From: Roseiflexaceae bacterium
Lineage (GTDB): Bacteria; Chloroflexota; Chloroflexia; Chloroflexales; Roseiflexaceae
Direction: 5' to 3'
Assembly: GCA_947450095.1 (NCBI GenBank)
Contig: CANFUF010000008.1
Span: forward strand, 1-56,259
Length of the DNA: 56,259 nucleotides
Position numbers and translations under genes: made by a program. The notes under the pieces are model-generated. The model was given only the letters and a program-made list of their open reading frames with translations, was not told the DNA's origin and did not search any database. Positions 36,601-51,600 of the stretch are shown piece after piece (position 1 is the stretch's first letter; each line of letters opens with the position of its first letter).

Positions 36601-39600
36601 AAACTAGATACAGATGGGAAATGGCAAGTCACAACCTCAGATGACTATGAACCTGAAATTAGCGCTGTGCAACGTGTATCAGATCAATCAACCATTAACA
36701 ATACTAAACTTACAGCGGCACAATTAGCGAAAGTAAACCAAGGATATATATTTGCAACAATAACCTCATTTCTAGAACCGCAAGTAGCCACCTATTCTGT
36801 AACAGACATTGGCGATTTACTCACAAATATCAATGCATCGAGTTTCGTTAACAGCACCGTAACAACAACTTGGTCAGATGCATTCAAATCGTTATATACC
36901 AAATTCCAAAGTAGTATTAATGCCTCAATTTCTGGCACTACAAATACAATAAATCCAGCATCATTTGTAAATACATATAAAAAAGGTACATCTGGAACAT
37001 CCTTCGAAACAAATACAGGTGAATTAGAAGTAGCACTTACCGCCACTACACTTGCTAATACATCAAGTTTTAGCACCGAAAAAAAATTCATCAAAGAAAA
37101 TTCGCGTAGTTTGGTCGCAACAGCAAAATTAGCTAAGGGCGTTATCCAGACCGCTATGGTCGCGTATAAAATTATAGACATTAAGACGGTTGGGAATTTG
37201 GGGTTATTTAAAACAATAGCCGCAAAAGTAAGCGGTTTTGTCGATAAAGCAGAGAAAGCAGCTGCAACAGCAAGCAAGGGTGCAAAATTTCTGAAATTTT
37301 TAGGTCCAGCATTAGGAATTGGGTTAGCATTAGCCGTAGGGATTATGGCAGCGATGAATGCAGAAAATTCATATCAAGTAGGCAATGCCATTGGAAGCAT
37401 GATTGGACAAATATTAGCAATCATTTTGATTGCCGTAATATCTAATATCCCCGGTATTGGTCAAATTTTTGGTGCGGTTATGGCAATACTAGATGGCATT
37501 GCCGCTGCTGCTTGCGCAGGACTAAGCGAAAAAGACAAACGAAGTACTGCGAGTAAATGGCTATGCGGTGGAGCAACGGGTATTCTCGCAAATTTACTTA
37601 CACCATACGCTTCGAATATTTATGTCGACCCCGACGATGATTGGTCACGCTACCGAAAAACAGAATCAACTACTCCAATAATTGAAAATACGGCGATGGG
37701 ATTTCGTGTAGGCAACGGCATGATTAACGGTGTCACTGTCACTGACTATATCGAAAAAATGCCTTTTCCCTCATCATGGCAGGCGTTGTTCTATGCATGG
37801 CAATGGGAAGGACTTGACCTGAGAAATGTTGCATCGAATTACAATCTTTCATCTTCAAAAAATAATACCGCAATTTCTTTAGGAAACCAACGATCTGCTT
37901 GGGTTCGTAATAATGATTCCGTAGCGTATAAGGATGGTGATAAAACATATTCATGGCGTAAAGTGGCAGGAACATTCAACTTTACAACAAGATTTACCAA
38001 AGACTTAACAGGTATCAATCGCGTAATGCCAGATCTCTATTTAAACCAAGCATTCCAAGCACCACAACAAACGTGTATTTCGATATTTATACCTTGGCCC
38101 CTACCTGTTTGTTATTTGGAAACGTTCACTGCCAAGCCTAAGCCGCTTAATCTAAACGATACGAGTAAAACTAGATACGATATTTTGCCCGCTACCATCG
38201 ATGAATTCGTCGAAATGCAGCCCAAAGACAGTGGTTATACCTTTAAATGGTCACCACTGACTGCCGAGCCGCCATTCCCCGTCTTTAAGGATGCCGACAA
38301 TGATGGTCTGAGCAACGATCAAGAAATAATCTATCACACCCACGACAATGCCTACGATACCGATGGTGATGGCATCAGCGACAATCGTGAGGTCGCCATC
38401 GGGACAAACCCCGCATTGCCAGATTCCGATAACGACGGCTTAACCGACGACCTCGAATTGCAAATGAAAACCAACCCGTTGATGCCAGACAGCGACGGTG
38501 ATGGTCTGCTCGACGGTGAAGAAGTAATGCACGTGGAAAAGGGTATACGTGTAGGTGGCTGGGAAGTAACCTATGCCATCATCAATAACGTGCCGCAAAC
38601 CACCTGGATAAGCTCAGACCCACTCCAGGCAGACGCAGACGGCGACCATATTTCCGACCTACGTGAGAAGGTACTCGGCTGGAGTCCCTACGCCAAAAAC
38701 AACGGCGATATTATGACGGCCAGCGGCAGTGTGCGTGAAGCGCTCCTGCCCACTATCCAAGTGGGCTTTGACAACAATAGCATCAGCACGGCATTCAGCA
38801 GTAGTGGCTTTGTGTCGAGTAATCTGCAGTGTGTCAATACAAGCGCGCTAACCACAACCATAACTTGCCCCACCGTCACGACCACTACTGACCGCACACT
38901 GCCCAATAGCACCACCATGAACCCGTATGTGACATTGGCGAGTACACAATCGTTGGACGTGGGCAATGGTCCGCAGAGTAATTTTGATAGTCAATTTACG
39001 CTTGCGGCCTGGCTCAAACCCAGTGCAACGACAAGTACTAAGCTCATCATCAATCGCGCAGGCCTGCTAAATACCAGTTACACCAGCACAGGTGCAGCAC
39101 AGGTACAACTCACCACCACCAAGGGCACATATACCCTTACGACGGCCGATGGGGTATTGCCAACAGGGAGCTGGAAGCACCTCGCCGTTACCTACGGCAA
39201 CCAAGCCCTCGTCGTGTATGTCGACGGCGTCGAAGTCGGGCGTGCCGCCGTGGCAGGAAATCTAAGCACCACTCCCACCCAAAAACTGATTTTGGGGAAT
39301 GGTTATGCTGGTGGCATCGATGATATCGCCGTCTATCAAGTAGCGTTACGCGCTGGTGAAATCACGCAATTGAAAAACGGCGCACTAGCCGGTGGTAACG
39401 ATCTGGTTGTCAAGCCGGGCGATCGCCTCATCACCACGATTACGCAGGCCAATAAACTCACCGGTCGCAGCATCCAAGGGTATAGCACCATTAGTAGTGT
39501 GTCTGGCGCCAATGGCTTCCAATCCGATCAAATCAAAACCGCGTCACTCAACCCCAATGCGAGCACATCGTTTGACAGCACGGTGACAGTCCCCGGTGCC

Positions 39601-42600
39601 CAAAACCTCAGCACCACCCCGTCGACGTATGCCAATAGTTGTGTCTATGCCGGTAATGAATTGTGCGCAAAGTTTGACGAAGCGCTCAGTATGCCGTCAA
39701 CACCTGCTACTGCCAAATTCACCGATTTATCAAGCCAGAGTAACGATCTGACCTGTACGAGTTCGCTGGAATGCCCTGAGTACAAAGCCGATGGCAGCTG
39801 GACGTTTAACAAGAGTACCTTAAGAGTAAATACCAATGCCGCAGTGGGGAATGCCATCAGCGCCCACGACTTCACGATTGCTGCCTGGGTACGCCCAGAA
39901 GGTCAAGCAACCACCTTGCGGACCATCGTCAACAGTAGCAACACTAATGCGTTGATGCAGGTGGCACTCGCCAATGAGCGACCACAATTCAGTATGGGGA
40001 GCGAAACAGCGCTGGTTGCCAGCAATGCCTTACCAATTGGCAGCTGGAGCCACGTGCTGTATACGTTTGCGGCAGGCAAACGCAGTATTTATGTCAATGG
40101 GGTCATCGTCGCCACCGACACGAGCACCATCGCCTATCCAGGGAGCTTTGGGGTGTTGAATGTTGGTAAGGATGCCGGCATCAATTCATTCAATGGCAGC
40201 CTACGCGACTTGCAAATCTACTCCAATGCACTAAATCTACGCCAAATCACTGCACTCGCCAATGCCTGTGAAGACCCGCAACTGATTGGATGTATGCCCC
40301 TCAGCGGCAGCACCAACGACATGAGTATTTATGGTGCCGAACAAGGATCAGTGCTGAGCAATGCCGGCAGTAATGGAGTCCTAACCAGCAGTGCCACCAT
40401 GCCGGTCGGCTATGCCAAGCTCATCAGCGACCACGACTTCACCATGGTTGCCAAAGTCAAATTGGGCAATACTACTGCCAACCAGACCATCATGCAGACC
40501 GCAACTGCCGTCGGTAGTGGCAACCAGTTCAAAGTGGCCACCAATGGCGCCAGTGTCACCACCCTCAGTGTCGGCACCCTCAGTCTGACGGCGGGGAGTG
40601 CGTTGGTTGCGGGGAGCACCTATGTCATCGCAGCCCGCTATCAAGCCGGGCTGTGGACGTTGCGGGTGGACAGTGCCAATGGCAGTAATTTACAAACCAC
40701 CAGCAACAGCAACACCGGCATGACCCTGCGCCAAGCCCAAGAGCCGATTAGTATCGGCCAAAGTGGCATGACCATCAACAACATCCGCATCTACCGCACC
40801 GCAGTCAGCGACACCACCTTGGCAGCAGTAGCACGCAATGTATTGTTTGGTACCTTGAGTGTGGCGCTCAACAACCCACCCGTGTCAGATCAACTGCAAA
40901 TCAGTGTGGATGCCCGTGGCAAAGTAATCAACCCAGATGCCAACTTCGAACGTATCCGGGGTAATTGTGAGGCGGCAGTGGTCTGCTTGCCGTTTGCAGA
41001 GTCAAACGCAGAAGCTCCCATGCCAAGAATTCCAGCACAAACAATCACCGTTGCAGGCAAAGCAACTACATACCCGATTGCCACGCAATCTTCTAATTAC
41101 ACAGGTAATCCATATCCCGCCACAAATATCATCGATGGAAAAATGGATAATATTAGCAGTACCACTGGTGGTAGCGGCACCGTCAACCCATGGGTGGAAA
41201 TCGACTTGGGGAGTGCACAACCGATTCAGAACGTGGTGGTATTGCATACAGGTACAGTTAACGTCCTTCAAGATAGCGGGGCACTTGTATTTTTGGGGAA
41301 TGGAACCACTACACCGTTTGGTTCAACAATCGCGACAAACAAAACAAACGCCGTAAATTGGAAGATGCTGGGCTGCGATAATCAAGACACTACCTGTACC
41401 GCAATTTCGAGTAATTATGACAAAGTTAATTTCGCTGCCCAGAGCGGCGTATACCCAAGTGCACGGTATATTCGTATTCAATTGAATGGCACCAAAATCC
41501 TACAGTTACGTGAAGTCACCATTAATGACAACGCAATTCGCAAAACTGCCTGTACGATGGATGCGAGTTGTCCCACCATCAGCAACGGTGGCACCAATTT
41601 CACGACGGGTAAGCACATTGCACTCGATGCGCAAGTCAGCAAAGCCACCTTTGAAGGGGACAAAAACTTCACCGTAATGACCTGGGTGCGATTCAATGCT
41701 GTTCCCGCTACCAGCGACCAATGGATCATACGTGACCGCTCTGATGTTGCCACGGCTAACAGTCAACTAAATATCGGTATGCGAAATACAAAACTGTATT
41801 TTGGCTATTATGCAAACGATTTAGCAGGCACTACCACCTTGCAGCCAAACACGTGGTATCACGTGGCATTTGTCAAAGATGGCACCACCCGATCAATCTA
41901 CCTCAATGGTCAATTAGAAGCCAAAGATCCGCTTCCGACGGTCGCAGGCCTGATTTCGGCCCGCGAAATGTTTATCGGTGAAATGGACACTAGTGCATCG
42001 TCACTCAACGGCACATTGCGCGACTTCCAGATCCACAACACCGTCCTCAACATCACCGCCACCGGACTCACTGCCGACATTGCCAAGGCGGCCACCACCA
42101 ATGCATTTGAATTACAAGTGCCATTCGACGAACCAGCCGTATCTACGCAATTTAGTGATGTACTCACCACGGGATTGAGCCTGAACTGCCTGAGTGCCAC
42201 AGACTGCCCATTGAGTGGGCAACCCGGCCGCGACGACCGAGCCGTACACTTTGATGGTGGCCAAGGGTTGCGCTTCAACCCCAATACCAACACGGGTGCG
42301 TACGTCGACTATATCAATAAAACTTACAATCCCAATTACACCATCAGCATGTGGGTGCGCCCCAGCGCATACGGTACATGGTTGCTCGGCAACGACACTA
42401 TCACCCAAAAACTGCGGGTTGGTATCAACAAAGATGGCTACCTGAGCTACGAACAAGGGCGTGACTTCAACTCCAATGCCATCACGGCCCAGAACAATGC
42501 GACCATCAAATGGCCGGCAGCACCGTTGCTTTCATCGCAAAAATTACCGTTGAATAGCTGGTCGCACATCACTGTCAGTACTACCGACAATGCCGAATAC

Positions 42601-45600
42601 GTCTATGTCAATGGCGTAATGAATAGTCGTGGTGTAGCACCGGTACTGGCGATGACGGGGAGTAGTGTACAGAGCAATGTAGCGCTAGTCACGGGCAAGA
42701 TAAATTCGCCAAAAACCAATAACACCACAGATGCAATCGAATACAGTGATTCGATTCGCAAAGGCTATACCTTTAATACCACCAGCAAAATCATCTCACT
42801 CGGAAATTCACATCCGCTCAATGGGTATACCAATTTCACAATCGGTATGTGGATCAAGCCAAGCACAATCGGTGTAAAACACTACCTATTAGGCAGTAGT
42901 GGCGATTTTGTCTTGTGGATTGATACGGCAAATAAACTTAATTATGCCCTTACTACATCAACAGATTCAAACTACTCCGTACGCTCTGCTGGTAACAGCA
43001 CCACATTTGCGGCCAATACCTGGTATTACATATCAATGGTACTCGATGCGAGTAAACCAGCAGGACAACAATTACAGTTTCAAATCACCCCAGAAAGCGG
43101 GACAACTACGACCAGCTATGCTAGTTGGTCAGGCTATATGCTTGATGATGGGGCCTGCAATCTCACCATCGGTTATATATGTACGAATGATGGTAACACT
43201 TCACAATTCAATGGCACGATTGCCAATTTCATCATTGCCCCACGGGCATTCAGTGCTAGCGAGCTGACCAGCTTACGTACCGAACCACTCGACGCCAGCA
43301 AATACGGTGCGACACAATATACGTACGTCAATGGTACGCTCACAAACACTACACCAGCATTCAAAGACCCCATCACCGCAGTCGCTGGCAGTACCACACT
43401 CAGCACAATCGGGCTGAGGCATACAATCGTTACTAACCCACTATCGACGACCAGCGTCAATGTACCCACAGTCATAACCGAAACGATAGCGCTCGCGAAT
43501 AGCAAAAGCACAACCGTTAGTGGCTATACCCTTGGGGCCACCAGAACAATCTCACTGGGGAAATCACGCCCGCTCAATGGTGCCACCAGTGCCACGATTG
43601 GGATGTGGGTCAAGCCGACCAATATCGCAACCAACGGGAATTCATATTTACTTTCAAGTTCTGGTGATTATCAATTCCAAATGGGCACAGATGGTGTGCT
43701 CAATTTTGCGCTAGCTACCTCGACTAATGTCCCGGCATGGGCATGGACGAACACAGGGATTAAATTTACCAGCGACAAATGGCAATATTTTTCGATGGTA
43801 CTCGATGCCAATGAGCCTGATGCCAACAAAAAGCTCACCTTCCGCATCGATCAAACTGATGGCACCAATGTCCAAACCAAATATTATGCAGCCACGGGGT
43901 ACATCACAGATAATGGCACCTGTGATTTGCTCTTGGGCGCGAGTTGTACAGACATCTACGGTCGCAAAGCATTTACCGGCAGTATTGGCAATGTATTTAT
44001 CACCCCACGTGCACTCAGCGAAGCCGAGCTGGCCACACTACGGAGCGAGCCACTGACCCTCGCCAATGCCCGCAAATACGGCAATGCCGATGCTCCTGCG
44101 CCTACCGTCAACCTCGCCGAAACGTTTGCCGGCGACCTCGACGAATTGCACATATCGCCGATTGCAACGACTGCTGCCAGTACCGTGCAAGCAGATATGA
44201 AGCAAGCCCCCAGTTGGAATCTAACCTTTGAAGAGTCATTGAACCTCAATCGCACCGAGCTCGGTGGTGATAACAAAAGCAAAATAGTCCAGATTAATGC
44301 GGTTACCTTGCCCAACGACGTACCAGGGCGGGCCGGTATTAATCGCTTTAGCTATGCTGCCAGCTGTGACACTCCTGAAATCAGCAACGTAGATTGTCCC
44401 GTCGGCAACACAACTGGCATGGCTGGGAGTGCCAGTATCTTTAATGGCAAAACGACCATGCTCCAAGTAGCCAATGGCACCACCTTGATTGACGAAATCA
44501 AAGATGGTGGCACCATCCAACTAATGATCAAGCCTGACAATTTAATCGACACCCAAACCGTACTCGACTACGGTGATATCAATGGCAGCTCAACGTTCAA
44601 AATCCAAATTGTGGCGGGTAAAATCAAAATTACATTTGGTAATCAAACCTTCACTGCGACTACCGCGTTATCACCAAACTGGAATCAAGTCGCATTTAGC
44701 TTCGGGACAACCGGCTTCAAATACTTCCAAAACGGCACCGAAGACACAGGTTCAGGAATTGCCCCGTTCTTTAGTGGCGCAACAGTTACCGCATCATCGT
44801 TAAACACGACGAATGCCGTCAAATACGATGCCGCAAACATCCTCGACGGCAATGCGAATACGTATAACCACACAAAATACGAAGTGAAGCCATGGGTACT
44901 CATCGATTTAGGCAGCCAAAAAGACGTCGGTGCAACGAAATGTAGTATAAATGCTGATCCATATGCTTTCTTACAGTGTATTTCAAGTATAAACAACACA
45001 TTCACGATTACCAATCGTTCAAATACCGTTAATTCCACAGGGACTACAATTCCTAGTATTGACGTAGCGAAACGGCTCGCAGGCGCAACTATTTATGCGA
45101 CTAATAGCATAAATGGAAAAGATAACCCGGTTAAGTTTACTGCTGGCACACCGTTTTCTTTCCCAAGAGATACAAAAGCACGATATTTACGCATCGAATT
45201 ACCTGGGGCTAATTTTTTAAATATTGCAGAAATCAGGAATAATGCGCCAACAGGTTTTGATTCATCATTTAGTGGTGTTAACAAAGACACCCAAATTAGT
45301 CAGTCCTCAACGTTACTCGTAAATAATACTGCTAGTAATATTATCGATGGCGACATCAATACCTACAACCTCACGAATTCTGAAGCACAACCATGGGTCG
45401 AAATCGACTTAGGAAGTTCTAAAGAAATCGGCGATCTGCTCATCAAAAATCGCTGGCAGACGTATGATGATAACGACCCCTACGAAAACATCGTGGCTGA
45501 TGTGGGGTCACGGATGAATGGAGCAATCATTTTTGCCAGCAATACTTCGTTTGGCACCCGCAAAGACATTGCAGCCATGAAAACCTCCGCAGGTGTGAAT

Positions 45601-48600
45601 GGCTGGCGCAACATCGGCTGTAACGATCAGGCAGCAACCTGTACTTCGTATGCCCCAATCATGCGAGTAGGCTTCCCAACAGGCTTCACCGCCCGCTATC
45701 TGCGCATCCAGTTACCAGGTACAAACTTCTTGCACATTGCAGAAGTGAGCAATATATTAAAGTTCAATACTGAACTAGGCTACAAACTACGAATTGGCGG
45801 CAAGATTAGTGGCAGTAATCTGAGCGAAATGTTCCAAGGGGGCATCGACGAAATCACCTTTACGCCGAGCACCCTGGCACCAGCCAAGGTATTCCGGATT
45901 GCCCGCTCACAATTCTCGCAAGCCATGACCAAGACTGATATCGCCAGTGTCACAATTGATGCCGAACCTCCCGTGGTGAGCATCACCAACCCCAACTATG
46001 TGGCGCGCTTACCGCAACAATTTGTGATCAACACCAGCGATGTATCATCGTATGTGGCCAACGTGACGGCCACTATCACCAGCACGCGTGACACCAGTGG
46101 CAACATCATCAATACGGCACAAAACACGGCAATCAGCGTACCAGCCTGTATCGATGCCACCGGTGGTAGTGCCTACTGCCCCACCTTTGGGCTATCACAA
46201 GTAGCGACCGTCGCCATCGAAGGCAAATATGGGCTTAGTACCACGGCGAGTGACATTGTGGGGAATGTGGGATCGGCACAATCGACAATTTTGGTTGATA
46301 CGACGCCACCAACAGCCACACTCATTCGCCCATCAGGTACATACAAGACTAGCTGGCCACCCAACCAAAACATACCTGAATTGACACTCCAACTAAGTGC
46401 CTCAGACCCAGTGCTTACTAATTCGGGGAATAGCGCCGGGAGCGGTGTCAAGAGTCTGAGTGTCAACCTGAAGGATGCCGCCGGGCGTGTCATCAACAAA
46501 ACGGCCTCCATCCCCGCCACCCTCAATGCGGGCGTCTGGACCGCAACCATCCCCGTGCCCTTTGGTAATCCATCGGGATTCTACCAAGTAGGCGCGATTG
46601 TCACGGACAACGTGGGCAATCAGAGCAACGAAATCATGGTTGCTGACGCGAATGGGATGATCGAGGTAGACGCCAGTGCCCCTCGTGACGTTATCAGCTA
46701 CCCTTCGCCCTACAACCCCGACAACTATTTCGTCGGCAATCAAACCATCACCGGTCGCATATCAGACATCGGTGATGGCCGGACGGCGTTGCAACAAGGG
46801 TTGCGCATCCGCCTCGACTTCGAAGCGCCAGACGGTGCCCAAGCCTTTGACAACCGCGCCGACAGCCGCTACAACACAAGCTGTAGCACCTGCCCCGTGA
46901 TTGCCCCCGATGGCAGCTCGAGCAACAAAATCGCCCGCTTCAACATCGACAATAGTGCGACGGCGCAACAATCATTGACCGTAGCCAACGCAGCCACCGT
47001 ACTCACCGGCACCTTTAGCATCGCCTTGATGGCCAAAATCAACGATGTCGGGACATTGATTAGCACTGGAGTGGCTAGCAACCCGCGGTTGCGCATCCAA
47101 GTGAGCAAAGTCGGGAGCGCATTCCAGGTCACTGCCAAAAAAGGAAATGCGAGTGTCGCAACCCCCGCAACCCTGAACAGCAATACCTGGTACTACTTTA
47201 TCTATAGCGAATACCGTGAGGGAACAACATCCAGCATTAGTTTGGCCTATGGCGGTAACCTCGCCACGCTTACTACCGTAACCGCCACATACACCGGCGC
47301 GCTCCCACCCGTCCAACCCGATATCACCATCGGTGCCATGCAATCGAGTGCCGGCAATAGCGCCAAAGAAGACTTCTTCCGGGGCTACATCGACGATGTC
47401 CTCCTGTCACCGTCACAATTAGTGGCCGAAGACTTGATCGGTAAAGCGCTAGCACAAGGGAGTGGCACGCAACGCCACCTAACCCGCTTGGCGATTGACG
47501 ACGATGGCTATACGGGCAACGATCACCTCACCGATAGTGTCGATTTCTATATGCCGATGAATCAATCAAGCTTCCCGCTGGTTGATGCCATCAACGGTCT
47601 GCGTAGTAGTCGCTGTACTGCCGATACCACCGTTGCCCCCAGCACTTGCCCAATACTGAGCGATGGTTTTGCCAGCAACGCAGTCTTGGCGCAACGGAGC
47701 AGTGACGGCATCAAGACTGATTACCAACTACAAACAAGTGCAACCACAGCCAAGAGTATGGCACTGCGCTTCAAAATCGGGGTTGATGCCACTTCGGGTC
47801 TACTCGCATGGCTCCAAGCACCCAGTAGCAGTGATTCGTTGGCTATGCAAATCGGCTACGACAAAGATTTACAATCGGTCACCGTACGCATCAACGACAA
47901 AAACGCGACGTTGTTGGCAACCAGTGAAGCCACCACCGCTATCAATGACAACAACTGGCATGCCATGGTGATTACCAGTACCGGTAGTGGCGCTAACGAG
48001 CAAGTCAGCGTATACATTGACGGCACGTTGGTGGTAAACAAAACCATTGCTGGTCACTGGGTCAATGCCACACTGGGGCTTGGTGCATTGACTGACGTCA
48101 GCGGCTATAGCGGGCGTGGTACCGCCACCGCAGCCGCCATCAATACCGCCAGCGACGATTTGGCGATATTTAGCACGGCACTCACCAGCGCCAATATCAT
48201 CGATTACAGCTTTGGCTATAGCACCGTCTACCACGAAACATTTGATGATGGCAAAATCACCTCAGGTGCCATCACCAGCGATGATTCGCCCTATCATCAA
48301 CCAAGCACTATCATCAGTGGTGATGACAATCTCACCAATGTAGTTGGCACCGTCGGGAGTGCGGCGATTGCCTTTGACGGCAACGACCAAGTCATCCATC
48401 GCGACGCCAATACCCTGACGTTTGCTCCTTACAACCAACCATGGAGTCTGTCGGCCTGGGTCACCCCCAAGAACGCAGGGAGTAGTGCCAGCATCATCAA
48501 AGGCACGCTCAACACCTACAACTATGAACTGTCACTCATCGCCGGCCAGCCCAGATTCACCATGGCAGGAATGAGCGTGACCGGTGCCAATCAACTCGGG

Positions 48601-51600
48601 ACCAGCAGTGCCAGCCACGTGATTGTATCGTCTGATGGCACCACCCTCAGCATGTATGTGAATGGCACGAGTGTGGCCAGCACCGCAACCAGTATTGGGA
48701 GCAATGTCTTTACGCGCACGCCTGCCATTATCCCCTTTAGCAGCAAGAGCCAGTCATCGACAGATGGCAGCAATGCGGCAGGCAACGGCTACGATGGTGA
48801 TTTGAGTACCTATTCGCTGACCACTAGTGAAGAAAACCCTTACTGGGTGATGAGCAACCCGATTAGCACGGCCATGGACAACGTGACCATTTACAGTCGC
48901 GTCCCAGGCAAGCAGCTCGCTAACTTCACGCTGTTTGTGAGTGACACGCTGCCTGACATGACCTCGAGTGATCGCTTTAATTTGGCAACCACGGCCAGCA
49001 AGTGGTCGTACCGCATGAATGGCAATGTCAGCGATCACGTGACGATTCCTTTGCCCAATGGCACTACCGGCAAGTATGTCATCATCATTGCTGACGGCGC
49101 CAACCGTACCATTGCCCTCAACGACGTACAAATCACGTTGCTCCCCACTATCAAAATCGGTACGGGGTTCAACGGCACCATCGACGACGTACGGATTTAC
49201 CGCAAAGCGTTGACGGCCGAAGAGCGCTTCCGCCTCAATGCAATGGCATGGCAACAAAGCAATTTGACCACCGTTGACGGATACACGACGTGGTCACGAC
49301 CAGCAATTGCAGGGATAGAAGTCAACACCAGCATCCAGAGTATGACCGTCGACAACAACGACAATTCGTTGGTCGCCGCCGGTGAGCGTTCGTTGTGGCA
49401 AGGGACGATGGACACCTTCAATCCACGCATTACTGCCACCAATGTCAACGGCAACTATTCAGTAAACGTGTCTGACCGCAACCTGAATCCCCAACAAATG
49501 GCGACCCCGTGTGGGAACAAGTTGGCGGTAAATTACCAACTGCCGCCATCCTTGTGGTTTTTACAAAACATGAGCGTACTCGATGGCACCTATAACTCGC
49601 CCACGAGTCTCACCGGATCATGTACATTTGCCAGCGTGCCGGAGCTTATCCGCACCAACAGTCAAGTCATCAGTACCACCAATGCGTTGGTCTATGGCAG
49701 TCGCTACGGCTATGTAGGGGGTATAAACAGCATTGCGGTAGTCGATGTACTGGCTGGTCAACGCATGACCAAGGGCAGCGTGACCGTGGCAGGTACCGTC
49801 AATCAACTGATTATCAATGCCGCCAAAACCAAGTTGTATGCCATGAGTACAACCGGTACCCTCAACACCCTGACTATTTTTGACATTGCCACCAACCCAG
49901 CCACACCGGCACAACTGGGGGCACTTGCGATCCCCTCTATCAGCGCAGGAGCCACCGTCGCCAAGCTGGGCATCACCACCAATCAAAATGGTGACTGGTA
50001 CCTGATTTTGGCAGATACGAGTACGCCACAAAAGTATTTCAGTATTGATGTACGGAGCCCGCAGAGCCCCACCCTCGTCAAAACTACCACCCCAAGTATT
50101 GACACACGCACCGCCATGGATATGGCCGTCCAAAACGACCTCGTAGTCGTGGCCTACGGAGATACGGGGATTATCATCTATCGTGTCGCAGACGGTGGGG
50201 CAATGAATGCCATCCAAAGCTTCAATAGCACCGGCTACGCCAACAAGCTCTTTTTCAATGGCAATAGTCTGGCGATTTTCTCGGATGACGAACCATCCAA
50301 CGCCACCACCACACCTACATCAGCAAACGTACTCATCACCATGAATCTCATCGCAAGTGTGGATAGTGCCACTGGTCAAGCCGTTTTGACCATACCGCTC
50401 ACCGAGACGAACAGTTACATGCATTCGACGCCAATTGATGGAGACAACGTCAACTGGTACCGCATGGTCGATGGTGTGCCCTATCGTCCCAATGAATTCA
50501 TGGTGCTCAGCGCCGATGTAAATAACCCGGGCAATCAACGGATTTCGATTATCAACACCGCAGGCTCCGATGCATATCTGGTGAGTGACACCCAATTAAC
50601 GGTCACCACGCCGGTACGCGTCGCCACCAACAGTCAGTCTGTCGCGGTGTTGGCACGTCAAGCAGCTATTACCAGCCTCGCAGGCTATCAGGTCAGTGAT
50701 GCCCGACTCGCCACCTATGCCTGTGATACGCTCAACAACTGTACGACAGTCGCCTCAACGGTAACCACCACCCAAAAGCTGGGCATAGATCCACCGTTGC
50801 AAGCAAGTGTCCGGCTCATCAATCAGGCCAACGCGTACACCACCGGCACGCAGCGCATCTATGTCAGTGGCGAAGCACCGCTGGGGATTAGTGAAATGTC
50901 ACTCGTGTCTGACACGACAATCCTCGCTACCATTGCAATCACCGGCACTCCTACGCAAATGGAGCGATCATTTGACGTCACCTTACCGAGTGGTATTTAC
51001 ACCCTCAAGGCCCAACTCAAAGATGGACAGGCAAATGTCATCACCAGCCCAGCGATGCGTACCGTCGTAGACCTCAGCGCACCACAAATCAAACTCATCG
51101 ATGCTACGATTGGTGAATTGTTGTTGGTCAACAATTACTTCTTGATTCGGATGGAGATTTGCGATGACGTCGGCTTAGACAACATCCAAATCATCAATAC
51201 GTCAAAAGACGCGCCGCCAATTCCTTACACCTTGAAACGCCGTAGCAACAAAAGCGCCTGTGGCGTAGTGACTGACGTTACTGCGATCTATAATCGCCGC
51301 GCGACCGACGCTCAAGGGTTACCCATCCGCATTATTGCCAATGATGCGGCAGGACGTAGCACTAGTTATGCCACTACGGTTATTTTCGACACCGTTCCAC
51401 CGGTCATTTCTGATGGCGCCGTCAAAGCCACAATTAATGGCGTGGTCACGCCATTGACTGATGGCCAAACCGTCACCGCTATTTCGACTGCAAACCTCAA
51501 TGTAGGCTGGAGTAAGATTGCTGATGCCTCACCGATTTTGCTCAACAAACTCGAGTACACCGTCAAAACCCTGAGTAGCACCACGAACTACTCAGCGACA

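Noticed and set aside
49618-50217. A 199-codon leftward open frame inside the giant gene
   Set aside because: Antisense to the propeller region; rich in Gly/Asp/His as expected from reversed repeats, with no start signals.
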